A stretch of 64,000 bases of DNA from Rhodococcus sp. RD6.2 (GCF_001040705.1 NZ_CVQP01000007.1:276571-340570); one strand, 5' to 3'. Numbered from the stretch's first letter, positions 53,540 to 62,432 are shown. Made by a program: numbers and translations. The notes: generated from the sequence alone by a model not told the origin.

Positions 53540-54397
53540 TCACGATCGCGCCAGGCGCAGCTTCTCCGCCTCGATGTCGAAGTCGGCGGGCGGCCACGAC
53601 AGGTCGAGTCGTTCGAGCGCGTCGATCAGCAGTTCCGTCACGGCCAGCCGGCTGAACCACTTGCGGTCGGAGGGGATGACGAACCAGGGCGCGTGCTCTG
53701 TCGACGTGCGGTCGAGCATCGCCTGATACGCCTCCTGGTACTTCGGCCAGTACCCGCGTTCGGTGACGTCGGAGGGGTGGTACTTCCAGTACTTGTCCGG
53801 GCGGTCGAGTCGCTCGGCGAGGCGCGACTTCTGCTCGTCGAGCGAAACGAACATCGCCACCTTGACCACAGTGGTCCCGGACTCGACGAGGTCATGCTCG
53901 AACGCGTTGATCTCGTCGTAGCGTGTCTCCCACTCGGTGCGGGGGACCAGATCGTGCACGCGGACAACGAGGATGTCTTCGTAGTGTGAGCGGTCGAAGA
54001 CCCCGAGCTGGCCCTTCCTGGGCAGTTCCCGGCGAATCCGCCACAGGTAGTGGTGACGCTTCTCCTCGGGCGTCGGCACACCGAACGAGGCGTGGTCGAC
54101 GCCCTGCGGATCGACGTGGCCGATCACGTGCCGGACCACGCCACCCTTGCCTGCGGTGTCCATGCCCTGCAGGATCAGCAGCACAGATCGGTGCTCGTCG
54201 GTGGTGCGGGCACCCGCGAACAGCATTTCCTGCAGCCCGGACAACACGGCCCCGCGTTGCTCGAGCAAGCGGGCACCGAGGGCCTTGTCGCCGTCGAAAC
54301 CGGGCGTGCCGTTGGTGTTCAGGTCGGCGACCCGTGTCGCCTCGGTGACGCGCAGCGCTTCGACCGCGGGGATCCGCCAGCCCTCACTCGTGCTCAT
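53540..54397 (-). CDS. Polyphosphate kinase 2 family protein
   Basis: 285 residues. PPK2 enzymes move phosphate between polyphosphate and nucleotides. Present are Walker A GMDTAGKGG (77-85), the lid/Walker B region GVFDRSHYEDILVVRV, and the conserved YWPKYQEAYQ and WFVIPSDRKWFSR. Single-domain, class I or III length, so it would mainly use polyphosphate to phosphorylate NDP or NMP; the exact class cannot be told. ATG 54397, 40 bp after the TetR stop on the same strand. Confidence 0.9.
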   Translation of the reverse strand: MSTSEGWRIPAVEALRVTEATRVADLNTNGTPGFDGDKALGARLLEQRGAVLSGLQEMLFAGARTTDEHRSVLLILQGMDTAGKGGVVRHVIGHVDPQGVDHASFGVPTPEEKRHHYLWRIRRELPRKGQLGVFDRSHYEDILVVRVHDLVPRTEWETRYDEINAFEHDLVESGTTVVKVAMFVSLDEQKSRLAERLDRPDKYWKYHPSDVTERGYWPKYQEAYQAMLDRTSTEHAPWFVIPSDRKWFSRLAVTELLIDALERLDLSWPPADFDIEAEKLRLARS

Positions 54398-54437
54398 GGT
54401 CGTGACTCTCCCATGTGCAGGTGCCGAGCCGGTGGAA

Positions 54438-55202
54438 CTACAACGCTTCCGGCCGGTCGGAGAGCAGGGGGTGCGGCATCGACTTGAACCGGGCCGGGGA
54501 GCCTGCGACCGCGGCGATCCCGGTGACGCCTCCCCACGTCATCATCGTCAGGTAGTCGATCAGGTCGTTGGACGTCATCGACCGGTTCGAGATCCACCAG
54601 TGGGTGGCCAGCTGTACCGCGCCGACGATTCCGTATGCCCACGGCAGGGCGCCGCCCGAGTCCATCTCCATCTGGCGGAGCTTGACGCCCAGGACCGCGG
54701 AGAGCGCCTCGGCGATCATGCGTTCCGATTCGGCGACCACGTCGCGGTTCGCGCCCGAACTGTTCGCCATCACGTACAGGTAGACCTCGGTGTCCTCGGA
54801 CACCGTCTCCACGTAGGCGGTGATCGCGACCCGGACCAGCTCGTATTCGTCCATGTCCGCGCCGATCGCGGCATACATCCGCGGCGCGAGCACCGTTTCC
54901 ACCCATCGGGTCATGGTGGCGCTGGTGAGGTCGCTCTTGTCGTTGAAGTACCGGTACAGCACCGTCTTCGACACGCCGATCTCGGATGCGATCTCGTCCA
55001 TGCCCACGTCGCGTCCTCGGACCCGGATCGCGGCGAGGGTGCCGTCCACCAGTTCCTCGCGGCGTGCGATCTTGTGTTCCCGCCACCGGCGCTTGCGCCC
55101 GTCGGTCTTCTCGGGCTTGGCGCCAGGCGTGGTGGCGCCGGCGTCTACGACCTCGGTTGTGTCGAGGTCGGGTGCTGTCTTCTTCGGCACTGTTGTTGCC
55201 AC
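54438..55202 (-). CDS. TetR-family regulator (Rv0472c-like)
   Basis: 254 residues: a 35-residue charged, Pro/Lys-rich leader, then the HTH (RREELVDGTLAAIRVRGRDV, ASEIGVSKTVLYRYFNDKSD), then a TetR C-terminal domain. Gene order TetR / DUF445 / XRE / HBHA equals Rv0472c to Rv0475 in M. tuberculosis. GTG start, divergent from DUF445. Target genes unknown. Confidence 0.88.
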   Translation of the reverse strand: MATTVPKKTAPDLDTTEVVDAGATTPGAKPEKTDGRKRRWREHKIARREELVDGTLAAIRVRGRDVGMDEIASEIGVSKTVLYRYFNDKSDLTSATMTRWVETVLAPRMYAAIGADMDEYELVRVAITAYVETVSEDTEVYLYVMANSSGANRDVVAESERMIAEALSAVLGVKLRQMEMDSGGALPWAYGIVGAVQLATHWWISNRSMTSNDLIDYLTMMTWGGVTGIAAVAGSPARFKSMPHPLLSDRPEAL

Positions 55203-55336
55203 ATCCGTTCCGATCGATGTTCAGGCCAGTTTACGGCCGACGGACCTGCTGGTTGTCGCCATCCCCGGTGTCGCGGCCGTCCGCGTCGGTGAGTTGCGGC
55301 GCCGGTACCGCGTCGGAGTTCGGCACAATTGAGCAG

Positions 55337-56602
55337 GTGATGCAGTTGCTGGGTACCGACGACGCCACCAAACGGCGTGATTTGCGCCGGATGAAGACCA
55401 TCGCGACAGGCTTTCTCGTGTTCGCGACCGTCGTCTACATGTTCTGTCGGTGGCAGGAATCCCGCGGCGCGGGGGACTGGGTCGGCTACGTGCGGGCCGC
55501 GTCGGAGGCGGCGATGGTCGGTGCGCTGGCCGACTGGTTCGCGGTGACGGCGCTGTTCCGGCACCCGTTGGGGCTGCGGATCCCGCACACGGCGATCATC
55601 AAGAGGAAGAAGGACCAGCTCGGGTCCAGCCTCGGCAGTTTCGTGGGGGAGAACTTCCTCGCACCCGACGTGGTGTCACAGAAGGTGCAGGCCGCGCAGG
55701 TGCCGCTGCGGCTGGGAACGTGGCTTGCCGAGCCCGCGCACGCCGAGCGGGTGGCGGCGGAGACGGCGACATTGCTGCGCGGGTTCGTCGGCGTGCTGCG
55801 TGACGAGGACGTGCAGCAGATCATCGACAACACGATCGTGCGCCGCATCGCGGAACCGGCGTGGGGGCCGCCGATCGGCAAGGTGCTGGCCGAACTGTTG
55901 ACGGAGAACCGTCAGCTGCCGCTGCTGGACATGCTGGCAGAGCGGGCACACCAGTGGGCGCTGGGCAGCCAGGAGACGATCGATCGGATCATCGACCGGG
56001 ACAGCCCGTCGTGGTCGCCGAAGTTCGTCGACCTGCTGCTCGGCGAGCGGATCCACAAGGAACTCGTCGACTTCACATGGAAGGTCCGCTCGAACCCGGA
56101 CCACGAGGTCCGTCAGGCCGCGAACCGGTTCCTGATCGAGTTCGCCCACGACCTGCAGCACGACCCCGAGACGATGGCGAAGGCGGAGAAGGTCAAGACG
56201 GAGCTGATGGGCCGCAAGGAGGTGACCGGAGCCGCCGAAGCGGCGTGGAAGGTCGCCAAGCGGATGATCCTCGAGTCGGCGGACGACCCGAACAGCGCGC
56301 TGCGTGCGAAGACGCGCGACACCGTGATCCGGCTGGGGGAGCGGATGCGCGACGACGCCGAGTTGCGCGTGAAGGTGGACGGCTGGCTGGACACCGCCGC
56401 GCGCTACGTCAGCGCCAACTATCGCGGCGAGATCACCGGAATCATCACCGAGACCGTCGCGCGCTGGGATGCGGAGGAGGCGAGCCGCAAGATCGAGCTG
56501 CAGGTCGGACGGGACCTGCAGTTCATCAGGATCAACGGCACCGTCGTCGGTGCGCTCGCGGGGCTGGCGATCTACACGGTGTCGAACCTGCTGTTCGGGT
56601 GA
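55337..56602 (+). CDS. DUF445 membrane protein (Rv0473-like)
   Basis: 421 residues. An N-terminal helix (TIATGFLVFATVVYMFC), the DUF445 signature AASEAAMVGALADWFAVTALFRHPLG, PHTAIIKRKKDQLG, a long helical middle and a final membrane helix with INGTVVGALAGLAIYTVSNL. Role unknown in all actinobacteria. GTG 55337 lies 7 nt after CACAAT, a -10-like hexamer, so the mRNA may be leaderless; the ATG directly after is equally possible. Confidence 0.87.
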   Translation: MMQLLGTDDATKRRDLRRMKTIATGFLVFATVVYMFCRWQESRGAGDWVGYVRAASEAAMVGALADWFAVTALFRHPLGLRIPHTAIIKRKKDQLGSSLGSFVGENFLAPDVVSQKVQAAQVPLRLGTWLAEPAHAERVAAETATLLRGFVGVLRDEDVQQIIDNTIVRRIAEPAWGPPIGKVLAELLTENRQLPLLDMLAERAHQWALGSQETIDRIIDRDSPSWSPKFVDLLLGERIHKELVDFTWKVRSNPDHEVRQAANRFLIEFAHDLQHDPETMAKAEKVKTELMGRKEVTGAAEAAWKVAKRMILESADDPNSALRAKTRDTVIRLGERMRDDAELRVKVDGWLDTAARYVSANYRGEITGIITETVARWDAEEASRKIELQVGRDLQFIRINGTVVGALAGLAIYTVSNLLFG

Positions 56603-56615
56603 TCCGCACCTCAAC

Positions 56616-56644
56616 TGCTAGCAGAGTGCTTGCAACAGCTAGCA
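56616..56644. promoter_or_regulatory. Direct repeat GCTAGCA spaced 21 bp, likely XRE operator
   Basis: TGCTAGCA at 56616-56623 and AGCTAGCA at 56637-56644. Each is itself palindromic, and the spacing is two helical turns. A candidate -35 TTGCAA (56630-56635) and -10 TAGCGT (56653-56658) with a 17-bp spacer overlap the repeats, so the bound protein would compete with RNA polymerase. Autoregulation by the XRE protein is inferred. Confidence 0.5.
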
Positions 56645-56692
56645 CGCTGTCGTAGCGTGGAAGGCGCACACAGGGGAAGAGAGGCGGCCACA

Positions 56693-57127
56693 GTGACCGA
56701 CGACACCCGGTCGACCGGCGACAGTGCCGGCGACGTTGCGGCCCGGGTGGTCACGAACGCCGCGCAGGACATCGGCAGCTTCATCAAGTCGCAGCGTGAA
56801 GCCGCGCAGGTGTCGCTGCGCCAACTCTCGAAACTGGCCGGGGTCAGCAATCCGTACCTCAGCCAGATCGAGCGTGGGCTTCGCAAGCCGTCCGCCGAAG
56901 TGCTCGGCCAGATTGCCAAGGGCCTCCGCATGTCGTCGGAGGTGCTGTACATGCGGGCCGGACTGCTCGAGGAGCGGCCGTCCGGGCCGGTGCGTGACGC
57001 GCTGCTCGCCGACACCTCTCTCACGGAGCGCCAGAAACAGGTGCTCCTCGAAATCTACGAATCCTTCCGACGTGAGAACGCGCCGGAAACGGACATCCAA
57101 CCCGAGGAAACAGGAGAAATCTCATGA
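56693..57127 (+). CDS. XRE-family HTH regulator (Rv0474-like)
   Basis: 144 residues. The HTH is at about 28-85 (IKSQREAAQVSLRQLSKLAG, VSNPYLSQIERGLRKPS); the C-terminal third is helical and acidic. The M. tuberculosis orthologue Rv0474 is reported as copper-responsive. GTG 56693 follows GAGAGGCGG. It overlaps the HBHA start by 4 bp, so both are in one operon, and the repeat upstream is a likely binding site. Confidence 0.9.
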   Translation: MTDDTRSTGDSAGDVAARVVTNAAQDIGSFIKSQREAAQVSLRQLSKLAGVSNPYLSQIERGLRKPSAEVLGQIAKGLRMSSEVLYMRAGLLEERPSGPVRDALLADTSLTERQKQVLLEIYESFRRENAPETDIQPEETGEIS

Positions 57128-58041
57128 CTGATCTCAAGGGTTTCGACACCGTCAAGACGCCGATCTACGCCGCGGTCGGCGCAGGTGACGTCGTCGTCCA
57201 GGCCGTCGCCGACATCGTCGCCCAGGTGCGCGAGCGGGCAACCTCCGCCGGTGACGACCTCACCGTCGACGCTGCGCGTGAGCGCTTCGACAAGCTGTCC
57301 GGCGACCTCACTGTCGACGCGGCACGCGAGCGGCTGGACAAGCTGACCGGTGACCTGACCGAGGGCGTCGAGGCGCTGCGTGAGCGGCTCGCCGGCCTCC
57401 CGGCCGAGCTGCCCGAGGAACTGGCCGACCTGCGCGAGAAGTTCACGTCGGAGGAGCTCCGCAAGGTTGCCGAGGCGTACTTGAAGGTTGCCGCCGACAT
57501 CTACACCTCCCTCGCCGAGCGCGGCGAGGAGACCGTCGAGCGGATCCGCAAGCAGCCCGCTCTCGAGGAGGGCATCGATCGCGCCGAGTCCGTGCTCGGC
57601 GACGCCGCGAACCTGACCGAGGAGGCTCTCGGCACGGTGGCACGTCAGACTCGGGCCGTCGGTGAGCAGGCCGCGAAGCTTGCGGGCCGTGCTGCCGAGA
57701 AGATCAGCGACGTTGCCGACGAGGTCTCCGACGCCGTTGCCGATGCGGGCGAGCAGGTTGCGAGCCGGTTCGTCGGTGCAGGTGAGAAGGCCGAGGCGAC
57801 GACGGAATCCGCGGCGACCAAGGTCGCGGCTGCCGCGCCGAAGGCCCCGGCCAAGCCTGCCGCCGCGAAGCCGGCGCCGGCCAAGCCCGCTGCCACGAAG
57901 GCTGCACCTGCGAAGGCTGCCACCACGAAGCCCGCACCCGCGAAGACGGCTCCGGCGAAGGCTGCCGCCAAGCCGGCGACGAAGACGGCTGCGACCAAGG
58001 CGCCCGCCAAGAAGGCGGCCCCGAAGTCGACCGATGCCTGA
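57124..58041 (+). CDS. hbhA: Heparin-binding hemagglutinin-like protein
   Basis: 305 residues. An N-terminal helix, then a coiled-coil region (about 30-235) with a 16-residue tandem repeat at 45-60 and 61-76 (DLTVDAARER..DKL.G). It ends in a Lys/Ala/Pro repeat tail (about 236-305), as in mycobacterial HBHA, which binds heparan sulfate. No signal peptide, also as in HBHA. The tail is longer than in M. tuberculosis. ATG overlaps the XRE stop; a 15-bp terminator follows. Confidence 0.9.
   Translation: MTDLKGFDTVKTPIYAAVGAGDVVVQAVADIVAQVRERATSAGDDLTVDAARERFDKLSGDLTVDAARERLDKLTGDLTEGVEALRERLAGLPAELPEELADLREKFTSEELRKVAEAYLKVAADIYTSLAERGEETVERIRKQPALEEGIDRAESVLGDAANLTEEALGTVARQTRAVGEQAAKLAGRAAEKISDVADEVSDAVADAGEQVASRFVGAGEKAEATTESAATKVAAAAPKAPAKPAAAKPAPAKPAATKAAPAKAATTKPAPAKTAPAKAAAKPATKTAATKAPAKKAAPKSTDA
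57256..57351 (+). repeat. 48-bp tandem repeat inside hbhA
   Basis: Two 48-bp units (57256-57303, 57304-57351) encode the repeat DLTVDAARER-F/L-DKL-S/T-G, identical at 14 of 16 residues. It adds one register-preserving helical module to the coiled coil. Confidence 0.75.
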
Positions 58042-58057
58042 CGCGTCCCAAGGTTGG

Positions 58058-58094
58058 GTCGACCCCCGCACGGCATTGTCGTGCGGGGGTCGAC
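58058..58094 (+). terminator. Strong terminator after hbhA
   Basis: GTCGACCCCCGCACG (58058-58072), 7-nt loop, CGTGCGGGGGTCGAC (58080-58094), a 15-bp perfect stem. Confidence 0.9.
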
Positions 58095-58148
58095 GCGTAT
58101 GAAACGCGGCTCCGCTGGGCGCCGGCATCCGATCGTTAGGATGGAACC

Positions 58149-58445
58149 GTGACCACCGCCTACACCCTGTCCGGGCTGATCCTTCTCGCGCTGTGGCTGC
58201 TGGGGCTCGCCGCGGGGGCGTTCGCCCTGTTCCATGCGGTCCGGCAGCGCCCGGACGCGTTCACAGCGGTCGACAAGCTGTCGAAGCCGATCTGGGTGGG
58301 AATTCTCGTCGCCGCCGTGCTCGTCATGTTCCTGGCGAGGAGTGTCGTGTCCCTGTTCGGTTTGGTGTCTGTGGTCGCGATCTGCGTGTACCTCGTGGAT
58401 GTGCGTCCTCGGGTGGACGAGGTCCAGCGCGGTCCCCGCTGGTGA
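58149..58445 (+). CDS. DUF2516 membrane protein (Rv0476-like)
   Basis: 98 residues with three hydrophobic segments (LSGLILLALWLLGLAAGAFALF, IWVGILVAAVLVMFLA and SLFGLVSVVAICVYLV) and a basic C terminus after DVRPRVDEV. GTG 58149 follows a TAGGAT hexamer at leaderless spacing. Position after hbhA equals M. tuberculosis Rv0476. Function unknown. Confidence 0.87.
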   Translation: MTTAYTLSGLILLALWLLGLAAGAFALFHAVRQRPDAFTAVDKLSKPIWVGILVAAVLVMFLARSVVSLFGLVSVVAICVYLVDVRPRVDEVQRGPRW

Positions 58446-58469
58446 CGATTTCTGAGAATTCGGGTCACA

Positions 58470-58491
58470 GATACCGTTGACAACAGGTATC
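58470..58491. promoter_or_regulatory. Inverted repeat overlapping a consensus -35, operator for the AurF-like gene
   Basis: GATACC (58470-58475), 10-nt spacer, GGTATC (58486-58491). The spacer contains TTGACA (58477-58482), a perfect -35. A weak -10 candidate, CATTGT, lies about 18 bp further. A protein bound here would block transcription of the diiron gene. Confidence 0.55.
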
Positions 58492-58573
58492 GGGACGACG
58501 CATTGTTGAGGTGATCGCCCGGTGCGGACCCCCGTTCGCACCCACCCGCAGGCACTCGGGGAGGAGCGTCGCC

Positions 58574-59491
58574 ATGTCGATCGGCCACGCGGGCCCATCC
58601 CGTCAGGTTCACGTCGGTACCCGTCAGGACACCGCGTCCCGGCTTCTCGCGTCCGCGGCACGCAAGTCCTACGACCCGCTCGTCGAGATCGACTGGGACG
58701 CGCCGATACCATCCGACCTGTACGGCATGACTCCCGAATGGTGCAGCCTCTACGGCACCGACCTCTGGGAGTCGATGACCGAGGAGCAGCGGATCACCCT
58801 CACCACACACGAGGCCGCGAGCATCGCGGGCACCGGCATCTGGTTCGAGATGATCCTCATGCAGATGCTGCTCCGCGACGTCTACACCCACGACCCCGCG
58901 ACGGCACACTTCCAGTTCGCGCTCACCGAGATCGCCGACGAGTGCAGACACTCGACGATGTTCGCCAGGTCCGCGACGCGACTCGGTGTTCCGTCGTATC
59001 AGCCGAAGCAGTGGATCCGGCAGTCCGCACGCCTGTTCAAGGCGACCGCGACCGGATCGCTCGCATACGGCGGCACGCTGTTCGCCGAGGAGATCCTCGA
59101 CATGATGCAGCGCGACTTCATGAAGGACGACCGCGTCCAGCCCATCACCCGGACCGTCAGCCGGATCCACGTGACCGAGGAGGCGCGGCACATCAAGTTC
59201 GCGCGGGACGAGGCGACGAGGCGCGCCGCGAACATCTCCGCGTTCACCCGCGCGCGTATCCGCCTCGCTCTCGGCGTCACGGCCTACTTCGTCGTGACCA
59301 GCCTCGTCAATCCGAAGGTGTACGAGGCCGCCGGACTCGATCCGCATCGCGCCAGGGCCGCGGCGGCGTCGAACCAGCACTACCACAACAAGATTCGTGA
59401 GGGCTGCGCGAAGACGGTCGAATTCCTGGACGGGATCGGGCTGATCGGAGGCCCGTCCACGGTCCTGCTGCGGCGAGCCCACATCATCTGA
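58574..59491 (+). CDS. AurF-like diiron N-oxygenase family protein
   Basis: 305 residues of the AurF (p-aminobenzoate N-oxygenase) fold, a ferritin-like four-helix bundle with a diiron site. Ligand motifs are THEAASIAGTGIWFE, ALTEIADECRHSTMF (ExxH-type), FAEEILDMMQRD, and HVTEEARHIKFARDE (ExxRH). The substrate is unknown; many actinobacteria carry such genes outside antibiotic clusters. ATG 58574 follows GAGGAG. It is followed within 35 bp by an alpha/beta hydrolase on the same strand, probably the same operon. Confidence 0.87.
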   Translation: MSIGHAGPSRQVHVGTRQDTASRLLASAARKSYDPLVEIDWDAPIPSDLYGMTPEWCSLYGTDLWESMTEEQRITLTTHEAASIAGTGIWFEMILMQMLLRDVYTHDPATAHFQFALTEIADECRHSTMFARSATRLGVPSYQPKQWIRQSARLFKATATGSLAYGGTLFAEEILDMMQRDFMKDDRVQPITRTVSRIHVTEEARHIKFARDEATRRAANISAFTRARIRLALGVTAYFVVTSLVNPKVYEAAGLDPHRARAAAASNQHYHNKIREGCAKTVEFLDGIGLIGGPSTVLLRRAHII

Positions 59492-59525
59492 CGTCCACCA
59501 GTTCCAGTTCTCGAAAGGTTCTTCT

Positions 59526-60533
59526 GTGTCCCCATCGTCACGACGCATTCTGGTAGGAACGGCCGCGCTCGCCGCGGTCGCGGGCGCCGCAGTGGCCGTG
59601 CGTCGCCGCAAGGCCACGGCACGACTCTCCGCCGAGCCGAACCCTGCTCTCGCGGATCCGTCGTCACATCCGGAGGAGTTGTCCGTCGTGTCGGCGGACG
59701 GTCACCGCATTCACGTTCTCGCGTACGGTGACCCGTCGGCGCCGCCGATCGTGTTCGCCCACGGCTGGACGTGCTCGACCGCCTACTGGTACCCGCAGAT
59801 CAACGACCTGGCCGACGAGTTCCGGGTCGTCGTCTACGACCAGCGCGGGCACGGACGAAGCCCGATCGGACCGAGCCGGCTCGACCCCGAACTGCTCGGC
59901 GACGATCTCGACGCGGTGCTGGAGGCGACCGTCCCGAGTGGCAGCCGCGCCGTCGTCGTCGGGCACAGCATGGGCGGTATGTCGATCATGTCGTGGGCGC
60001 TGAAGTACCCGCAGCGCGTGCAGGAGAAGGTTGCCGCCGTGATGCTCGCCAGCACCGGATCGGACCGGCTCGTCGCCGAGACCACCGTCATCCCGCTGCC
60101 CAAACGCGTTCCCGCCCTGCCGGTCCCGGTCGCCCGCGCGATCCTCGGGTCGACGGTGCCGCTCATCGAGACGCCGTTCACCCGGCGCGGCCTCCAGTAC
60201 GTCGCGTTGGCGCCCGGATCCAGCCGGGAGGAAGTCGACTTCTGCGCCCGCATCGTGCGTGACTGTGCGCCCGCCACCCGCGGAGGCTGGGGTCGCGCAC
60301 TGAGCACCCTCGACATCGGCGACGCTCTCGACAACCTGACCGTGCCGACCACCGTCGTCGTCGGGACCGCGGATCGGCTCACGCCGCAGTCGCACGCGGT
60401 GCGGATGGCCGACCGACTCGACGCCCACGACCATCTCGCCCGCCTCATCCGGATGCCCGGGATCGGGCACATGAGCACGATCGAGGCCGCGGGCGAGGTG
60501 AACGCCGAGATCAGGCGCCTCCGCGCGCTCTGA
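59526..60533 (+). CDS. Alpha/beta hydrolase with an N-terminal membrane anchor
   Basis: 335 residues. A hydrophobic stretch at 8-24 with a basic cluster after it (RRRKATAR) looks like an anchor. The hydrolase core has IVFAHGWTCSTAYW, YDQRGHGRS, the elbow VGHSMGG with Ser near 147, GTADRLTP (Asp) and PGIGHMS (His). It resembles the epoxide hydrolase/haloperoxidase-type group. GTG 59526; 34 bp after the AurF-like gene, so likely co-transcribed. Confidence 0.85.
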   Translation: MSPSSRRILVGTAALAAVAGAAVAVRRRKATARLSAEPNPALADPSSHPEELSVVSADGHRIHVLAYGDPSAPPIVFAHGWTCSTAYWYPQINDLADEFRVVVYDQRGHGRSPIGPSRLDPELLGDDLDAVLEATVPSGSRAVVVGHSMGGMSIMSWALKYPQRVQEKVAAVMLASTGSDRLVAETTVIPLPKRVPALPVPVARAILGSTVPLIETPFTRRGLQYVALAPGSSREEVDFCARIVRDCAPATRGGWGRALSTLDIGDALDNLTVPTTVVVGTADRLTPQSHAVRMADRLDAHDHLARLIRMPGIGHMSTIEAAGEVNAEIRRLRAL

Positions 60534-60535
60534 GC

Positions 60536-60571
60536 GAATTTCACCCCCGGTCCCCTCTGGGGGTGAAATTC
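60536..60571. terminator. Bidirectional terminator between the hydrolase and purU
   Basis: GAATTTCACCCCC (60536-60548), 10-nt loop, GGGGGTGAAATTC (60559-60571). Confidence 0.9.
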
Positions 60572-60586
60572 AGGCGCCGCAGGTGC

Positions 60587-61474
60587 TCAGCTGAAGACGA
60601 CGGTCTTGCGTCCGTGGACGAGAACGCGGTCCTCCAGATGCCAGCGGAGCCCACGGGCCAGGACCAGCTTCTCGATGTCGCGGCCGAGACGCACCATGTC
60701 GCGCACCTCGTCGGCGTGGTCGACGCGGATCACGTCCTGCTCGATGATCGGGCCCGCGTCGAGCTCGGCGGTCACGTAGTGGCAGGTGGCGCCGATCAGC
60801 TTCACCCCCCGGGTGAACGCCTGGTGGTACGGGCGGGCGCCGACGAACGACGGCAGGAAGCTGTGGTGGATGTTGATCGCCCGGCCTGCCCAGTGGTCGC
60901 ACAGTTCCGGTGGCAGCACCTGCATGAAGCGGGCCAGCACCACGGCGTTCGGATCGTGGGCGTCGACGAGCTTGCGGATCTGCTCGAATGCGGGACCACG
61001 CTCGGCGGGGTCCTTCGGGAACGACACGTAGTGGAAGTCGATGCCGTGCCTGCGGGTGACCTCCTCGAGGTCGGGATGGTTGCCGATCACCGCGGCGACG
61101 TCCACCGACAGTTCGCCGCCCGCGACGCGTCCCAGTAGGTCGTGCAGGCAGTGCCCCTCCTTGCTGACCAGGAGGACGATCCGTTTGCGGATGCCGGTGT
61201 CGTGCAGCGTCCACTCCGTGTCCGGTCCGAGTTCGGCGGCGACCGCGGCGAACCGCTCGCGCAGTTCGCCCAGGCTCAGATCGATCGACGACGCCCGCAC
61301 CGCCTGCCGGGTGAAGAACCAGCCCGAGTCCTGATCGGCGTGGTACGCGGCCTCGACGATGGAACCGCCGACCTCGGCAAGGAACGTCGAGATGCGGGCC
61401 ACGATGCCGGTCCGATCGGGTGTGCCGAGGGTGAGGACATAGCGACGGTCGTCGTCACGGGAGGGCGTACTCAT
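60587..61474 (-). CDS. purU: Formyltetrahydrofolate deformylase
   Basis: Hydrolyses 10-formyl-THF to formate and THF, balancing one-carbon pools. 295 residues: an N-terminal ACT domain (TPDRTGIVARISTFLAEVGG) and a formyltransferase domain with NPDAVVLARFMQVLPPELC and the catalytic INIHHSFLPSF and HYVTAELDAGPIIEQD. Standard length. ATG 61474. Monocistronic. Confidence 0.95.
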   Translation of the reverse strand: MSTPSRDDDRRYVLTLGTPDRTGIVARISTFLAEVGGSIVEAAYHADQDSGWFFTRQAVRASSIDLSLGELRERFAAVAAELGPDTEWTLHDTGIRKRIVLLVSKEGHCLHDLLGRVAGGELSVDVAAVIGNHPDLEEVTRRHGIDFHYVSFPKDPAERGPAFEQIRKLVDAHDPNAVVLARFMQVLPPELCDHWAGRAINIHHSFLPSFVGARPYHQAFTRGVKLIGATCHYVTAELDAGPIIEQDVIRVDHADEVRDMVRLGRDIEKLVLARGLRWHLEDRVLVHGRKTVVFS

Positions 61475-61541
61475 GCCCGACAGTCTGGCAGGTGCGCTGC
61501 TGGCCCGAGTCCGGACCGCACGAATGTCTCGTCGGAGGTTG

Positions 61542-62432
61542 TCAGCGCACGACGACGGCCGTCGCGACCAGGGTGCTCGCGTCCACCACCTCGACGTCTC
61601 GTTCGGTCAGTAGCGACAGGTACTCGAGTCGCACCGCCTCCACGACGTCGGGGCCCAGTGGCAGCAGTGGCGCCCGCAATGCACTGCCGAGCACCAGGTC
61701 CCACGCGAACTCGGGGGACAGAGGAATCAGGTTCGACAACTCGTTCACCTCGACCGACGCCGCGCCGAACCGGGACAGCCACGCCCGCAACGCGTCCGGG
61801 GTGTCGAACAGTTCCAGCGTCGACGGGCGTCCTGCCCGCGGCGTGTCGGGCACGTGCCGGGCGACAGCGTCGAAGTAGGCGCGGGTGACCTGCTCGAGGG
61901 CGCCGCGCCGCCACACCGTCATGCCGACCCGCGCAACCGGACGAAGCAGCTGCAGCAGCCGGGCCGTGGCGTGATTCGGATGCGGCAGGAAGAAGATGCC
62001 GTACGAGCAGGACAGCACGTCGTACCGGCCGCCCGGGACGTTGCTCGGTGGCTCCCACCGTGTCGCGTCGGCGCGGACGAACTCGATGTTGCGCAGCGCC
62101 CGGTCGGAGGCGGTCACCCTGCCGAGTTCGAGCAGGTCGTCGGCGACATCGACGGCGTGGACGAGGCCGGTCGGTCCGACCGCGGCGGCCGCCGGAATCG
62201 CCGACGCGCCTGCGCCTGCGCACACGTCGAGCACCGTGTCCCCGGGGCGCAGCCGCAACTGGAACGCCAACGCCTGCCCAGCAGGTCCCCACACCGTCGG
62301 CGTCAGCCTGTCGAACTCGCGGGCTCCGGCGTCGAACACCACGGCAAGCTGCTCGGCAACGCTCGCACTGTCGTCGGTGACGCCCGCACGTTCGTCGGAC
62401 TGCCGTGCCGCCACCCGGGCGGAGTCGCTCAT
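61542..62432 (-). CDS. SAM-dependent methyltransferase
   Basis: A class I methyltransferase of 296 residues. Motif I VLDVCAGAGASAIPAA, then VHAVDVADDLLELGR, motif II-like VRADATRWE, and DVLSCSYGIFFLPH. Resembles the UbiE/COQ5 group in the core; the substrate is unknown. ATG 62432. Arginine-rich sequence that would extend it N-terminally belongs to a shadow frame over the GNAT gene. 67 bp upstream of the divergent-end purU start on the same strand. Confidence 0.85.
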   Translation of the reverse strand: MSDSARVAARQSDERAGVTDDSASVAEQLAVVFDAGAREFDRLTPTVWGPAGQALAFQLRLRPGDTVLDVCAGAGASAIPAAAAVGPTGLVHAVDVADDLLELGRVTASDRALRNIEFVRADATRWEPPSNVPGGRYDVLSCSYGIFFLPHPNHATARLLQLLRPVARVGMTVWRRGALEQVTRAYFDAVARHVPDTPRAGRPSTLELFDTPDALRAWLSRFGAASVEVNELSNLIPLSPEFAWDLVLGSALRAPLLPLGPDVVEAVRLEYLSLLTERDVEVVDASTLVATAVVVR

